This document shows positions 11,704 to 18,974 of a stretch of DNA of 25,449 nt, in pieces (the stretch's first letter is position 1; every line of letters starts with the position of its first letter). The notes under the pieces were generated by a model that worked only from the letters and a program-made list of their open reading frames with translations, was not told the DNA's origin and made no database searches. The translations under genes and the position numbers were made by a program. The stretch spans positions 1 through 25,449 of the IMG/VR virus record IMGVR_UViG_3300044568_002177. The stretch is one strand, 5' to 3'. The stretch comes from a virus.

Positions 11704-12564
11704 TTAAGCGGTTTCGCCGATGACTGTAATTCTTATTTCTGATGGCCCGCTTGATGAAAATGTTAGTTCATCAAACAGTAAAGAGTTTGCGGTTAGTGTT
11801 GGAATCTCTGCCGGGTCAATCAAGCCCATTGTTCCATACGATTCAGTAGCATAGGCAACCACCCCACTAACCCCTTCCAAAATCATGCCCTTTAGATTTG
11901 TGATTGTCGGTATGGCAATTCCTTCAAAATCCTTGCCGTCTCCGTCATAAATTACGCATCCAGAAGTCGCAACGCCTTGGGTGGTGTTGGCGCTTGTTGC
12001 CGCTGGCGTGATTCCTGTGCAAGTGCCATTATCAATGGCGATATTGATCGTTGAATCATTGTCTTGATAGATCGGGATAGAAAGTCCGCCAATTTCTTTG
12101 ACCGTCAAAACAATAGCAGTCGAAGCCCCTCCCACGGAAAAAACAGACGCAACATCAACGTCTGCCGCAAGAGCAGTGCGAACCTTTCCAGCCCAAACCG
12201 CCGCCGTGTCGCCTGAAGTTACATCAACAAGAATGGTCTTGGGGGAGTTGTCCATGCTGTCGCAAGTGACGATTATCTCTGCGTTTCCGTTTCCGCTGCC
12301 AATGGTCCCTACCGCGGTTGCGGTTTCGACTTGAGCCACGCCAGCAACCCACGCATCGCTCTCATCAGTGGTTCCGTCTGGAACATTCAAAACAAAATCA
12401 GACGCCGGGGCAATGATAGCCCGCACGGAATAGGCAACGTCTGCGGTCGGGAATGCGAATTGGGATTGCGACGGTCCAATTTGAACGGTTCCGGTGACAT
12501 TCGTGGAGCTTGGCGTCCCGGCAGCGTTAAGCCCTATAATCGCTTGTGCGGAAGAAACTGGCAT
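11704..12564 (-). CDS. Tail structural protein with beta repeat module
   Basis: 286 residues from the ATG at 12564. Residues about 85-200 contain GSGNGNAEIIVTCDSM, SPKTILVDVTSGDTAAVWAG, KVRTALAADVDVASVFSVGG and INIAIDNGTCTGITPAATSA. This matches a module I recall from many phage structural proteins (GNA-V-V-A-----SP-T--V-V-SGD-A---A-K-R-ALAAD---). The N-terminus (SSAQAIIGLNAAG) and C-terminus (ITVIGETA) are distinct. Together with the next gene it likely forms the distal tail or fibre. It carries a TTGACAT element 27 nt upstream. Confidence 0.7.
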   Translation of the reverse strand: MPVSSAQAIIGLNAAGTPSSTNVTGTVQIGPSQSQFAFPTADVAYSVRAIIAPASDFVLNVPDGTTDESDAWVAGVAQVETATAVGTIGSGNGNAEIIVTCDSMDNSPKTILVDVTSGDTAAVWAGKVRTALAADVDVASVFSVGGASTAIVLTVKEIGGLSIPIYQDNDSTINIAIDNGTCTGITPAATSANTTQGVATSGCVIYDGDGKDFEGIAIPTITNLKGMILEGVSGVVAYATESYGTMGLIDPAEIPTLTANSLLFDELTFSSSGPSEIRITVIGETA

Positions 12565-12591
12565 GCCGTGTCGATTGGTTTGTGGTGGCGG

Positions 12592-12598
12592 ATGTCAA
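12592..12598 (-). promoter_or_regulatory. TTGACAT element before the tail protein gene
   Basis: TTGACAT followed by CCGC on the minus strand, ending exactly 27 nt before the ATG at 12564. CCAAT lies further inside the spacer. No TATAAT-like box and no Shine-Dalgarno are visible. Same spacing as at 17964, 18908 and 23135. Confidence 0.6.
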
Positions 12599-13275
12599 GC
12601 GGGGTTTTCCGGCGGATCTGGGAAATTTATTCCGTAAGGGTAAGCCACGATCGGCAGGAAGATGTCACTTCTGAGCCTTTGCTTTATGGTCGCGGCTCCG
12701 TCTCCGTCAACCGCCACGGTTCCGACATGGACGAACGCCAAGTCGTCATTCCAGTCTGGCTGGTCGTCTGGATCTGGAAAATCATCAGTGACGAATATCG
12801 AAACCGCGCCAAGCAACGGTTCGGAACTCATACCGTCATAATCGTCGCCCCCGAATCCTTCAAACGATTCAGTTGGAAATCTTTCGATTTGAACCCATAC
12901 GCCATACGTCGTCGAAATTGAAAGAACGGAATGCCCGATTGTCCCGCTTGGATTGTATGGGTCATTGATGAGGTAAGTCGGAGTCGCCGCGTTAAATCTG
13001 GATTCCAGCGAAATCATTGTTGGCTGAAGATTGTTTAACCTCATCGCCGTCACCGCTCCGTAATACGTCTTGAGCCTGATTTCCGACTCCTCTTCAACAA
13101 CTTGCAACTTCCACGGGTGCTTGTAAGTCGTTGGCATTATCCTTGGAAGTTCGGGAGTGCCGCTCCTCGCCAACCGCGCCACTGCCTGCCGGATTGAATT
13201 AAAATCGGCAGCTTTAACAGCCTCGCCACTTTCCACGCGAGGTGGAAGGTTGATTGAAATCCCGGGTTTACTCAT
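12595..13275 (-). CDS. Distal tail protein, unknown type
   Basis: 226 residues from the ATG at 13275, overlapping the upstream stop by 8 nt. It starts SKPGISINLPPRVESGEAVK and continues with FNSIRQAVARLARSG, then aromatic beta-rich sequence and an acidic patch (DDFPDPDDQPDWNDDLAF). The N-terminal pattern of a short Pro-rich lead plus a helix is common in small phage tail-tip proteins. No enzyme motif. Assigned by position between tape measure and fibres. Confidence 0.6.
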   Translation of the reverse strand: MSKPGISINLPPRVESGEAVKAADFNSIRQAVARLARSGTPELPRIMPTTYKHPWKLQVVEEESEIRLKTYYGAVTAMRLNNLQPTMISLESRFNAATPTYLINDPYNPSGTIGHSVLSISTTYGVWVQIERFPTESFEGFGGDDYDGMSSEPLLGAVSIFVTDDFPDPDDQPDWNDDLAFVHVGTVAVDGDGAATIKQRLRSDIFLPIVAYPYGINFPDPPENPA

Positions 13276-14095
13276 CGTCTCCGTAGAGTTTTTGGTTGAT
13301 GTCGTTGTCGTCTATCAAAGTCCATGTGATCGACCATGAAGAAGCGGTTCCGACCGTGCGGCTTTCGGTCGATCCAGACATGAACCAAATCATCCCGGCA
13401 GGCGCGGCAGGGTCTCCATCTGGAACGTCGATCTTGCCAAGTTTTTCCAAATCAATGTTTGCCAAGCCTCCCGCGTTGCTGCGGCTTTTCGTCCATTCGG
13501 AAGTTGCTGCTTGATACGTCTTTATTCCGCGAGTAACGATAAAATCCCACCATTCGATCGCGAGCGCGTCAATCAGCGCGCCCCGATTGCCTTGTGTTAC
13601 AACGTCCCATATCTTGTAATTACTGGCAGTCGATGCCGTCTTGTTTTTCTCGTAAAGGCCATCATGTCCCTTCACGATCAATTCAATGTCCTCGATGTCA
13701 GTAACGTCGGCGAGGAACTTCGGATGGCGCAGGATGCTTCTTTCCTCGAGCGCGTTGTTTCGGGAATAAACCGTTTCACGGTCTTGCATCTCTGAGTCAA
13801 CTTGGATGTATCCGACATAGGTGACAAAAATTTTGTCAATCCCGCCCGGCTCCTCTTGGCATTCTGCGGTGTCGATTTCAAGCGGATGAAGGTATGACAA
13901 GACCTGTGGATAAACCACGGAAATCTTCGTTCCCTTGCGGAACGCGGCTTGCATGATCTGCCCGTAAAAATCTTGTCGGTTTGCCGAGAATGTTTGTGAT
14001 CCAGTAACCTTTCCGGTTGTGTCGCGCTGAAAAACAAAATCCGGCCCCGGCAACCATGAGTTGCGGGCGATTCCTCTAATGGTGGCAAGGCTCAT
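13268..14095 (-). CDS. Tail protein downstream of the tape measure (distal tail candidate)
   Basis: 275 residues from the ATG at 14095 (ATGA overlap with the tape measure gene). It begins MSLATIRGIARNSWLPG and is rich in Tyr/Trp/Ile with an acidic end (DDNDINQKLYGDDE). In siphophage gene order the gene directly after the tape measure encodes the distal tail or hub protein, which fits. No recognisable domain. The MSLAT-(V/I)-(R/Y)G start is shared with the tube candidate at 16327-16755. Confidence 0.6.
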   Translation of the reverse strand: MSLATIRGIARNSWLPGPDFVFQRDTTGKVTGSQTFSANRQDFYGQIMQAAFRKGTKISVVYPQVLSYLHPLEIDTAECQEEPGGIDKIFVTYVGYIQVDSEMQDRETVYSRNNALEERSILRHPKFLADVTDIEDIELIVKGHDGLYEKNKTASTASNYKIWDVVTQGNRGALIDALAIEWWDFIVTRGIKTYQAATSEWTKSRSNAGGLANIDLEKLGKIDVPDGDPAAPAGMIWFMSGSTESRTVGTASSWSITWTLIDDNDINQKLYGDDE

Positions 14096-15150
14096 GCGTA
14101 TTTTGCTGTTATGCCGTCACGCTGAATCCGCGTAAGAACGGCGGTTTGTCTTTGGTTCTCTTTCAGAAGCGGGTCGGATTTGTTCGATGCGAATGGGTTC
14201 ATTGATTGGATGAATCCTTTTGGCGAGATTGATTCCTTGATGCTTTCCGCGATGCCTTCACCAATGGACTTGCCAAGCCCCTTGAACATGTCGCTGAAAA
14301 CATTTCCAACGCCAGTCTGCGCGACGTATTCGATTGACGTTCTAAACACCTTTCCAAACTCGCGCATTTTGTCGGACATGCCATTCAGCTTGTCGAACAT
14401 CGCGTCAATGCCGGATGCTGCACCCTTTATTCCAGATCCTCCGACCGCGCCTTCAAAGAAACCAGCAAGCAGGCTTCTGCGCGTCATTGTCCACCGTTCT
14501 AAGTATTCCCCGATTTTATCAAATCCCTCAAACGCATCTTGCGACATTCCCCCAAATGAAGAAATGTTGCTTTTTGCTTTTGCCAAGCTGCCGTCAAAGT
14601 CTCGGAAAAATCGTATGAATTTCGAGCCGCCTCTCATCCCGAATAGGTCACCCATGATTCCCTCTAGCCCTTCAAACTCAGGTCCAAGCTCAGAGACTGC
14701 TTTGCCGATTGTGTAAAATTGTTCATCAAGTTTCATGTGTTTCAAGTCCGAAGCACCAAACCCCAGTTTATTTAACGCATCTTTTTGAGTTTCCGCGCCT
14801 TGCGTTGCTTTATACATATTATCCGCAAAGCGCGACATAATCATTGAGGTGTCTGCCGCTTTCGCTCCCGCAATCGTTAATGCCTCTTCCATGAGCATCA
14901 GCCGATCAACAGAAATCCCCGTCTGCATGCTCATGTCGTTTAGATTTCCAACCCAGTCCAGCATCTCTCTTCCGGCTTGAGGAACGGCGAGGATAATCCG
15001 GCCCATCAAGTCCGTGACTTGCGCCCCGGCTTGCCGCAATCCGCCGATGCCGATTTGCCTTCCGATCCTGCCAAATAGCCCGCCAAGCCCGCCAAGCCCT
15101 TTTTGCACGGCGGTTGCGTCAAATCCAAGTTTTACGGTTGATCCGATCAT
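14092..15150 (-). CDS. Tape measure protein
   Basis: 352 residues from the ATG at 15150 (ATGA overlap with the chaperone frame). Typical tape-measure features: Gly/Leu-rich hydrophobic N-terminus (GLGGLGGLFGRIGRQIGIGG), long helical sequence (MSMQTGISVDRLMLMEEALT, SMIMSRFADNMYKATQ) and a conserved LGP-type segment (LGPEFEGLEGIMGDLFG). It is the longest gene of the tail block but short for the family; at about 1.5 angstrom per residue it would specify a tail of roughly 50 nm. It follows the frameshifted chaperones as expected. Confidence 0.8.
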   Translation of the reverse strand: MIGSTVKLGFDATAVQKGLGGLGGLFGRIGRQIGIGGLRQAGAQVTDLMGRIILAVPQAGREMLDWVGNLNDMSMQTGISVDRLMLMEEALTIAGAKAADTSMIMSRFADNMYKATQGAETQKDALNKLGFGASDLKHMKLDEQFYTIGKAVSELGPEFEGLEGIMGDLFGMRGGSKFIRFFRDFDGSLAKAKSNISSFGGMSQDAFEGFDKIGEYLERWTMTRRSLLAGFFEGAVGGSGIKGAASGIDAMFDKLNGMSDKMREFGKVFRTSIEYVAQTGVGNVFSDMFKGLGKSIGEGIAESIKESISPKGFIQSMNPFASNKSDPLLKENQRQTAVLTRIQRDGITAKYA

Positions 15151-15377
15151 TCAAGTGGTGGCGGTTCGATGTTTGCTAGTTCCTCAAATTCATCCGTTAG
15201 GGCTTTCGATGGCTCGAAAAAGTAAACCCAGCGGAAATCCTGTCCGTTTCGCATTCCGTCCGCGTGGATAAGCTGCATGACGTGCGCGCATTCCATTTCC
15301 CATATTGCCGTATGCTGGCAAATACCCGCTCGCCTTGCGAACATCTCGACGGATGCTAGGACGCATGGCGAGCATCC
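15147..15377 (-). CDS. Tail assembly chaperone, -1 frame extension (GT-type)
   Basis: The frame open from 15377 to 15147 (76 codons plus stop) is entered by a -1 shift from the chaperone gene 15356-15745. It reads GCSPCVLASVEM and then MFARRAGICQHTAIW ... FFEPSKAL. An internal ATG at 15344 exists but has no Shine-Dalgarno, so translation mainly as the C-terminal part of a 199-residue fusion is more likely. The equivalent lambda GT protein helps wind the tape measure, whose gene follows at once with an ATGA overlap. Confidence 0.7.
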   Translation of the reverse strand, partial: GCSPCVLASVEMFARRAGICQHTAIWEMECAHVMQLIHADGMRNGQDFRWVYFFEPSKALTDEFEELANIEPPPLE

Positions 15378-15745
15378 CCCTTTCCCGGCGCTACGCTTTC
15401 CACCATTGCGGCTTTTAGTTGCTGGAGTCTTTCAACCACCCCCTCGATGATTTCCGGCAACTCATCCTCGTAAGTGGCGCAAAACTTCACGAAATCCGCG
15501 TCAAGCTCATCACGGGCTTTTGAAAGCGCCTCAATCATGGATTCTTTGCTCATCGCCATGATCCAAGCGCATTCATGCACGGCGGCGGTTTCGCTTTGCT
15601 CGCGCTCCGATCCGGTGGAGAAGATGATGTTCCCCCACCGCCTCAAAAGCTCAAATCGTCCAAACGGCAAGCGCAATTCTTGCCCGTCCAGCTTTAGCGG
15701 CGGGCCAGTCCAAACGGCGGAAAGCAGGCATTCTCTTTTTGTCAT
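15356..15745 (-). CDS. Tail assembly chaperone (G-type), frameshift donor
   Basis: 129 residues from the ATG at 15745, which has AAGGA 8 nt upstream. It contains LRLPFGRFELLRRWGN, a conserved ETAAVHECAWIMAM stretch and a helical C-terminus (FVKFCATYEDELPEII). It sits directly before the tape measure like lambda G. The slippery heptamer near the 3' end makes a fraction of ribosomes continue in the -1 frame. Homology to a named chaperone family is not claimed; the call rests on position and the frameshift. Confidence 0.75.
   Translation of the reverse strand: MTKRECLLSAVWTGPPLKLDGQELRLPFGRFELLRRWGNIIFSTGSEREQSETAAVHECAWIMAMSKESMIEALSKARDELDADFVKFCATYEDELPEIIEGVVERLQQLKAAMVESVAPGKGDARHAS
15377..15383 (-). 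other. -1 frameshift slippery heptamer A AAG GGG
   Basis: In the zero frame the codons are AAG (15382-15380) and GGG (15379-15377), preceded by an A, giving the XXXYYYZ pattern. After a -1 slip the next codon is GGA and the frame stays open for 76 codons. The zero frame stops six codons later at TAG (15356). Position, just before the tape measure, matches the conserved siphophage/myophage tail chaperone frameshift. Confidence 0.75.
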
Positions 15746-15749
15746 GGGA

Positions 15750-16322
15750 TTATCCTTCTAATCGCGCAAGCAGTTCGTTGCGCTGGTGTTTTGGGAGTCG
15801 TGAATCAATCAAGGTGTGGAGTTGATCCCCACGGCTTTGATGGATTGCGCGGCGGGCGTTGTTGTAAAGTTGGAAGCACGTCCAGCGGTTGTAAACAAAC
15901 GCGAGAATATAGCTTTCGAGTGATTGCGGGAGAGCCTGAACAAAAGCCGGAATGTCCGACATTCGGCGCAATCCCGGCAGCGGAATTGAACGCGCTTTCA
16001 GCCAATCAACGGCGTGATCCAGCCATTCATCCGACGAAAGAATGCCGTTAGGTTTTTCTTTAATGAACTCGGAAATTCTCGGAAGCGGATGACCTTCCCT
16101 TAAGGTTCCGCCGTTTGCCCAAAACTCCATCAGGGCTTGAGTGTCCTCCATGCCGTCCTCTGATATCGCGCAAACCAAAAACGATCCGTAGGGCTTATCC
16201 CTCGTGGTTGATTCGATTAACTTGACCGGGCAATTCCGATCTAGCGGAATCCCGCACGCCATCAGCGCAGATGCTAGATTCACGTCTCCGGTCTGGAATG
16301 TCGATTGTCCTGTGAGTTGCAT
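15750..16322 (-). CDS. Tail-region protein of unknown function
   Basis: 190 residues from the ATG at 16322, 4 nt after the upstream stop. It starts MQLTGQSTFQTGDVNLASAL and contains CPVKLIES, YGSFLVCAISEDG, a central helix (EFWANGGTLREGHPLPRISE) and a basic C-terminus (SRLPKHQRNELLARLEG). It lies between tube candidate and chaperones, where tail assembly genes are found. No known domain. Confidence 0.6.
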   Translation of the reverse strand: MQLTGQSTFQTGDVNLASALMACGIPLDRNCPVKLIESTTRDKPYGSFLVCAISEDGMEDTQALMEFWANGGTLREGHPLPRISEFIKEKPNGILSSDEWLDHAVDWLKARSIPLPGLRRMSDIPAFVQALPQSLESYILAFVYNRWTCFQLYNNARRAIHQSRGDQLHTLIDSRLPKHQRNELLARLEG

Positions 16323-16326
16323 TCCG

Positions 16327-16755
16327 TTAGGTCAAGGTGACTGGAGAATTGGTGGCGACCGATGGGAGGTAAATTGCTTGCACGTTCCCGCTTTCAAACC
16401 CGTTATTGGTTGGCGTGACGTTGTTGCCAATGATAACAAGTCCTGCGTTTGCGTTTGGGGTGTCGCCAAGATTTGAACTGCTGCGGGTTCGGCTGTTGCT
16501 GGTGGAGTTTGCGAGCACGATCACCGATCCGATATTCCCGACAAGTCCCGTAGCCTTCACCGCAACAATCCCATCAAGCGAAACATCCTTCTTGGCGTTA
16601 TAAACCGAAAAAGCCGCATCGCACCCGATATGGTTTGGCGCAAATGCCTGCTCGCTGGTTCCGTTGTAAGAGATGGTCCCGGTAAAAAGCCCGGACGCGG
16701 ATGTTTCATCGGCGGTGCCGAATTGGGCGGTTCCGTAAACTGTGGCAAGGCTCAT
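16327..16755 (-). CDS. Tail tube protein candidate
   Basis: 142 residues from the ATG at 16755. It is Thr/Ser/Asn/Gly-rich and predicted beta-strand (SLATVYGTAQFGTADETSAS, LDGIVAVKATGLVGNIG, SVIVLANSTSNSRTRSSS), similar in composition to phage tube proteins, and lies between a tail-terminator candidate and the chaperones, the usual place for the tube gene. The length is typical of small tube proteins. No strong family signature, so the call is mostly positional. Confidence 0.6.
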   Translation of the reverse strand: MSLATVYGTAQFGTADETSASGLFTGTISYNGTSEQAFAPNHIGCDAAFSVYNAKKDVSLDGIVAVKATGLVGNIGSVIVLANSTSNSRTRSSSNLGDTPNANAGLVIIGNNVTPTNNGFESGNVQAIYLPSVATNSPVTLT

Positions 16756-16767
16756 GGTTGAAAAGTG

Positions 16768-17226
16768 TTAGTAGTTGGGGCAGGCAACGACGTTCATTTG
16801 AATGGTTGTCACGCGGCGTCCGTCCTGTGCGCTGGTAGTTGGATTGATGTTGCGGATGTCAAGGATATTGACGCCGTTTCGCGCTTGGCAAAATTGGATC
16901 GCGTCCCGATTCGCCAAGATGTCGTAAAGCGCGGAAGCCATGGCGCGATGATCCTCCTTCGTGGTTCCGCAAGTCTCCTCATCGCTTTCCTCGTCTGGCA
17001 CTGTTTCCAGAACTACTGAGAGCGGAACCGAAAGGACGCCGTGCATTGTGACGCCGCTTTGCTCCCATGTCTCAACGTCGCCGGATTCGGTGATTCCGAT
17101 AAGAGGCGGGGAAGCTGTTGGGTTGTCGCCGTTTACCAAAACTTCCAGCCCGGCAAGAATTGAAAAAAGCGGTTGCTTCAAAAGCACCCATTCGCGGATT
17201 GATTGGATTGTGTTGTCGGTTGTCAT
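16768..17226 (-). CDS. Tail terminator/completion candidate
   Basis: 152 residues from the ATG at 17226, set by the ATGA overlap (the longer frame to 17268 lies inside the neck gene). The N-terminal helix IQSIREWVLLKQPLF and a beta-rich body (VETWEQSGVTMHGVLSVPLS) are followed by a helix with EDHRAMASALYDIL and VTTIQMNVVACPNY. Helix-then-beta small proteins between the neck protein and tube gene are usually tail terminators. Assigned by position and layout. Confidence 0.55.
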   Translation of the reverse strand: MTTDNTIQSIREWVLLKQPLFSILAGLEVLVNGDNPTASPPLIGITESGDVETWEQSGVTMHGVLSVPLSVVLETVPDEESDEETCGTTKEDHRAMASALYDILANRDAIQFCQARNGVNILDIRNINPTTSAQDGRRVTTIQMNVVACPNY

Positions 17227-17936
17227 TTTGCGTTGTCTAGTGATGCCTTTGCCGCTTTTCGATACCACTGCGTAGTTTTACGTAGGCCGAAAGTGATTGC
17301 TTTTTGGCTTGCCCCCGATCCCAAAACGCTTGCCGCCGATGAATGGCGAACGGAGTTTTTCAGTTCGGTGATGGGCTTGAATGGATTCAGCGGCTTTTTC
17401 GCGCTGCCAAATTTCGAGTGTTTTTGAGCGTAGCCAAGGAAGTTTCGGCCAATGTTGATCCGGCCTTGTCCGGTTTGAGCTCGGGCGATTTCCTGCCCAG
17501 CGCCAAGCCATCCGCCCTTCGCCATGCCAGCTCTCGCGTATCGTGCACGCATGGCCTTTTTGAAGTTGGCCTCAGTGACTTCTCTGCGCTCTTCAATGGG
17601 GAGCTTGGCGGTTCTGCCTCCTCGCCTCGTCCTGTTGACCTCAATCCAATCATTGATTTCCTCGACCGTAACAAGCTCGCGCTTGCGCCTTTTGGTCGAT
17701 TTTCTGAATCGCTTCCCATCCATTACGAGCAAAACATTCAAAGCGTCGGCAAAAATCGCCCCCTCCTGTTTTCCTCTGGTTTTCGTCCTCCCCCATGCCT
17801 GAGTCTCAAAAGCCAGTTCCCTCGCAGTTTGCACGCCCCATCTGACAACGGCTTGTTTTGATGATTCGCCAAATCCTTTTGCCGCGCTCCTTAGCGAGCG
17901 TTGCAGTTTAGGCATGTCAACTTTGGCGCGAATCAC
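17223..17936 (-). CDS. Neck/tail-completion protein (gp10-like candidate)
   Basis: 237 residues if started at the GTG at 17936; an ATG exists eight codons in. The GTG is favoured because it lies exactly 27 nt from a TTGACAT element, like three ATG starts elsewhere, and has GAGG and AAGG upstream. The protein is very basic with KLQRSLRSAAKGFGESSKQA at the start, then QTARELAFETQAWG, which resembles HK97-gp10/neck-type proteins. The basic middle (RFRKSTKRRKRELV) is unusual. The C-terminus (GLRKTTQWYRKAAKASLD) is helical. Confidence 0.6.
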   Translation of the reverse strand: MIRAKVDMPKLQRSLRSAAKGFGESSKQAVVRWGVQTARELAFETQAWGRTKTRGKQEGAIFADALNVLLVMDGKRFRKSTKRRKRELVTVEEINDWIEVNRTRRGGRTAKLPIEERREVTEANFKKAMRARYARAGMAKGGWLGAGQEIARAQTGQGRINIGRNFLGYAQKHSKFGSAKKPLNPFKPITELKNSVRHSSAASVLGSGASQKAITFGLRKTTQWYRKAAKASLDNAK

Positions 17937-17963
17937 GCCTCACGCCTTAGATGGTGCGGGCGA

Positions 17964-17970
17964 ATGTCAA
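17964..17970 (-). promoter_or_regulatory. TTGACAT element before the neck protein gene
   Basis: TTGACAT then TCGC, immediately after the ligase stop codon, ending exactly 27 nt before the GTG at 17936. Spacing is identical to the copies before the genes at 12564, 18880 and 23107. Confidence 0.6.
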
Positions 17971-18501
17971 TCAAATAGGGCGGTCAAGGTCGGACACAAG
18001 GCGCTTTACCTTAATCACGTCGCCCATGCGGCCCGGTCGGTAGTTGCTGCCGGGGCGGCGGATGACGCAACCCTCGCCGCCGTTGGATACGATTTCCGCT
18101 TCCATTCCTGAAAGGTCAGCATGGCCGGAAAGCTGACGATGCGTCACTCGGTAAACGTGCGCGGGAAGTTTGATCTTAGCCAACTTGGCTTCGCGGTCCT
18201 CAAATGTGCCGGATTCAGCTAAGTCAAAGACGTGGTAGGTGATGTTTCGCCAGTCGCTTCCTTTGGTCTGGATGCTGGACAATAGGGCATCAAAAGTGCC
18301 GCGCCCCATCCAGATTTCCCCGTCGAGACGAAAGCCAGAGGGAAGCCCTGCGGTGAACCATGCTGGCGCTTTTAGGTCTTTGCCGTGGCGACTCAAAAGT
18401 CTCGATCCGGTCCAGATTGCGCGAACGCCGTCAAGCTTCTCACTCACCCACCATCCGGCTACTTCGGGCGGAATTTGGCTTGTGAGTAACGCGGCTTGCA
18501 T
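17971..18501 (-). CDS. Minimal ATP-dependent DNA ligase (LigE-like, adenylation domain only)
   Basis: 176 residues from the ATG at 18501, which has AAGGAA about 9 nt upstream; a GTG at 18525 would add eight residues. All nucleotidyltransferase motifs are visible: I, EKLDGVRA (21-28, nucleophile Lys22); Ia, SRHGK (37-41); III, DGEIW (60-64); IIIa-like, YHVFDL (89-94); IV, EGCVIR (143-148); V, IKVKR (163-167). The wording around motifs I to III (APAWFTAGLP, LDGEIWMGRG) is close to bacterial LigE-type ligases. The protein ends nine residues after motif V, so the OB-fold domain with motif VI is missing. It lies among head and neck genes, an odd place for a replication or repair enzyme. Confidence 0.85.
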   Translation of the reverse strand: MQAALLTSQIPPEVAGWWVSEKLDGVRAIWTGSRLLSRHGKDLKAPAWFTAGLPSGFRLDGEIWMGRGTFDALLSSIQTKGSDWRNITYHVFDLAESGTFEDREAKLAKIKLPAHVYRVTHRQLSGHADLSGMEAEIVSNGGEGCVIRRPGSNYRPGRMGDVIKVKRLVSDLDRPI

Positions 18502-18547
18502 GCGGACATTTTCCTTATTGACCACGGCAATGCAAGAATAATTTGAA

Positions 18548-18880
18548 TCATGCCCGTTCTTTTCCGGTTAGGGTGATGATTACAAAATCCCGCCCGCGAT
18601 TAATTGACCCGACGCGGAAAACCCGGCTTTCGGTTGTTGCTGATTTCTTGAGGTAAGATTGCGAGTCAAGAGGGTAAGCCGCGTCAAATGCACTCCGTTT
18701 GCAAACGCAAGTTTTTTGCGTATTTGGGTCTTGCGCGTATTCCATCAACTCGGACCCGTCCATGGTCTCAGCCCCCACGATGTCCACCACATCACCCCCG
18801 CCAATGGAAAGCGTTTGCGTCCCCATGATTGCAAATGCCTGAGTAGCGGCGGCGGCGGCAAAGGCGGAAACAAGGCTCAT
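18548..18880 (-). CDS. Head-completion/head-tail connector candidate
   Basis: 110 residues from the ATG at 18880. The N-terminus is Ala-rich (SLVSAFAAAAATQAFAIMG), followed by TQTLSIGGGDVVDIVG and a beta-rich C-terminus (VFRVGSINRGRDFVIITLTG). The layout, a helix followed by a small beta-barrel-like domain, is common in head-closure proteins located between capsid and neck genes. No family signature. A TTGACAT element lies 27 nt upstream and a strong hairpin just beyond it. Confidence 0.55.
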   Translation of the reverse strand: MSLVSAFAAAAATQAFAIMGTQTLSIGGGDVVDIVGAETMDGSELMEYAQDPNTQKTCVCKRSAFDAAYPLDSQSYLKKSATTESRVFRVGSINRGRDFVIITLTGKERA

Positions 18881-18907
18881 GGCGTTGCTATTGGTCGCAA
18901 CTAGCGG

Positions 18908-18914
18908 ATGTCAA
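18908..18914 (-). promoter_or_regulatory. TTGACAT element before the head-completion gene
   Basis: TTGACAT then CCGC, exactly 27 nt before the ATG at 18880, with CCAAT inside the spacer. It lies 4 nt downstream (in transcription direction) of the hairpin at 18919-18950, so the pair looks like a terminator followed by a new initiation site. Confidence 0.6.
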
Positions 18915-18918
18915 CACA

Positions 18919-18950
18919 AGACCGCCGCCCGGTTTCCCAGACGGCGGTCT
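18919..18950 (-). terminator. Stem-loop downstream of the capsid transcription unit
   Basis: A perfect 9-bp GC-rich stem pairs AGACCGCCG with CGGCGGTCT (18919-18927 with 18942-18950) around a 14-nt loop. On the minus strand it follows the gene at 18975-19343 and is followed by only a weak T-rich stretch (TGTGTT), so termination may be partial. It would lower transcription of neck and tail genes relative to capsid. Confidence 0.5.
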
Positions 18951-18974
18951 GCCAATGAATACGACGCAAGAAAG

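Noticed and set aside
14180-14716. Plus-strand frame of 178 codons opposite the tape measure
   Set aside because: Pro/Ser-rich antisense shadow without a start signal or coupling to any neighbour.
15190-15375. Alternative minus-strand frame near the chaperone genes
   Set aside because: The -1 frame (15377-15147) is the one reached from the slippery heptamer and the one that couples to the tape measure; this other frame is a shadow.
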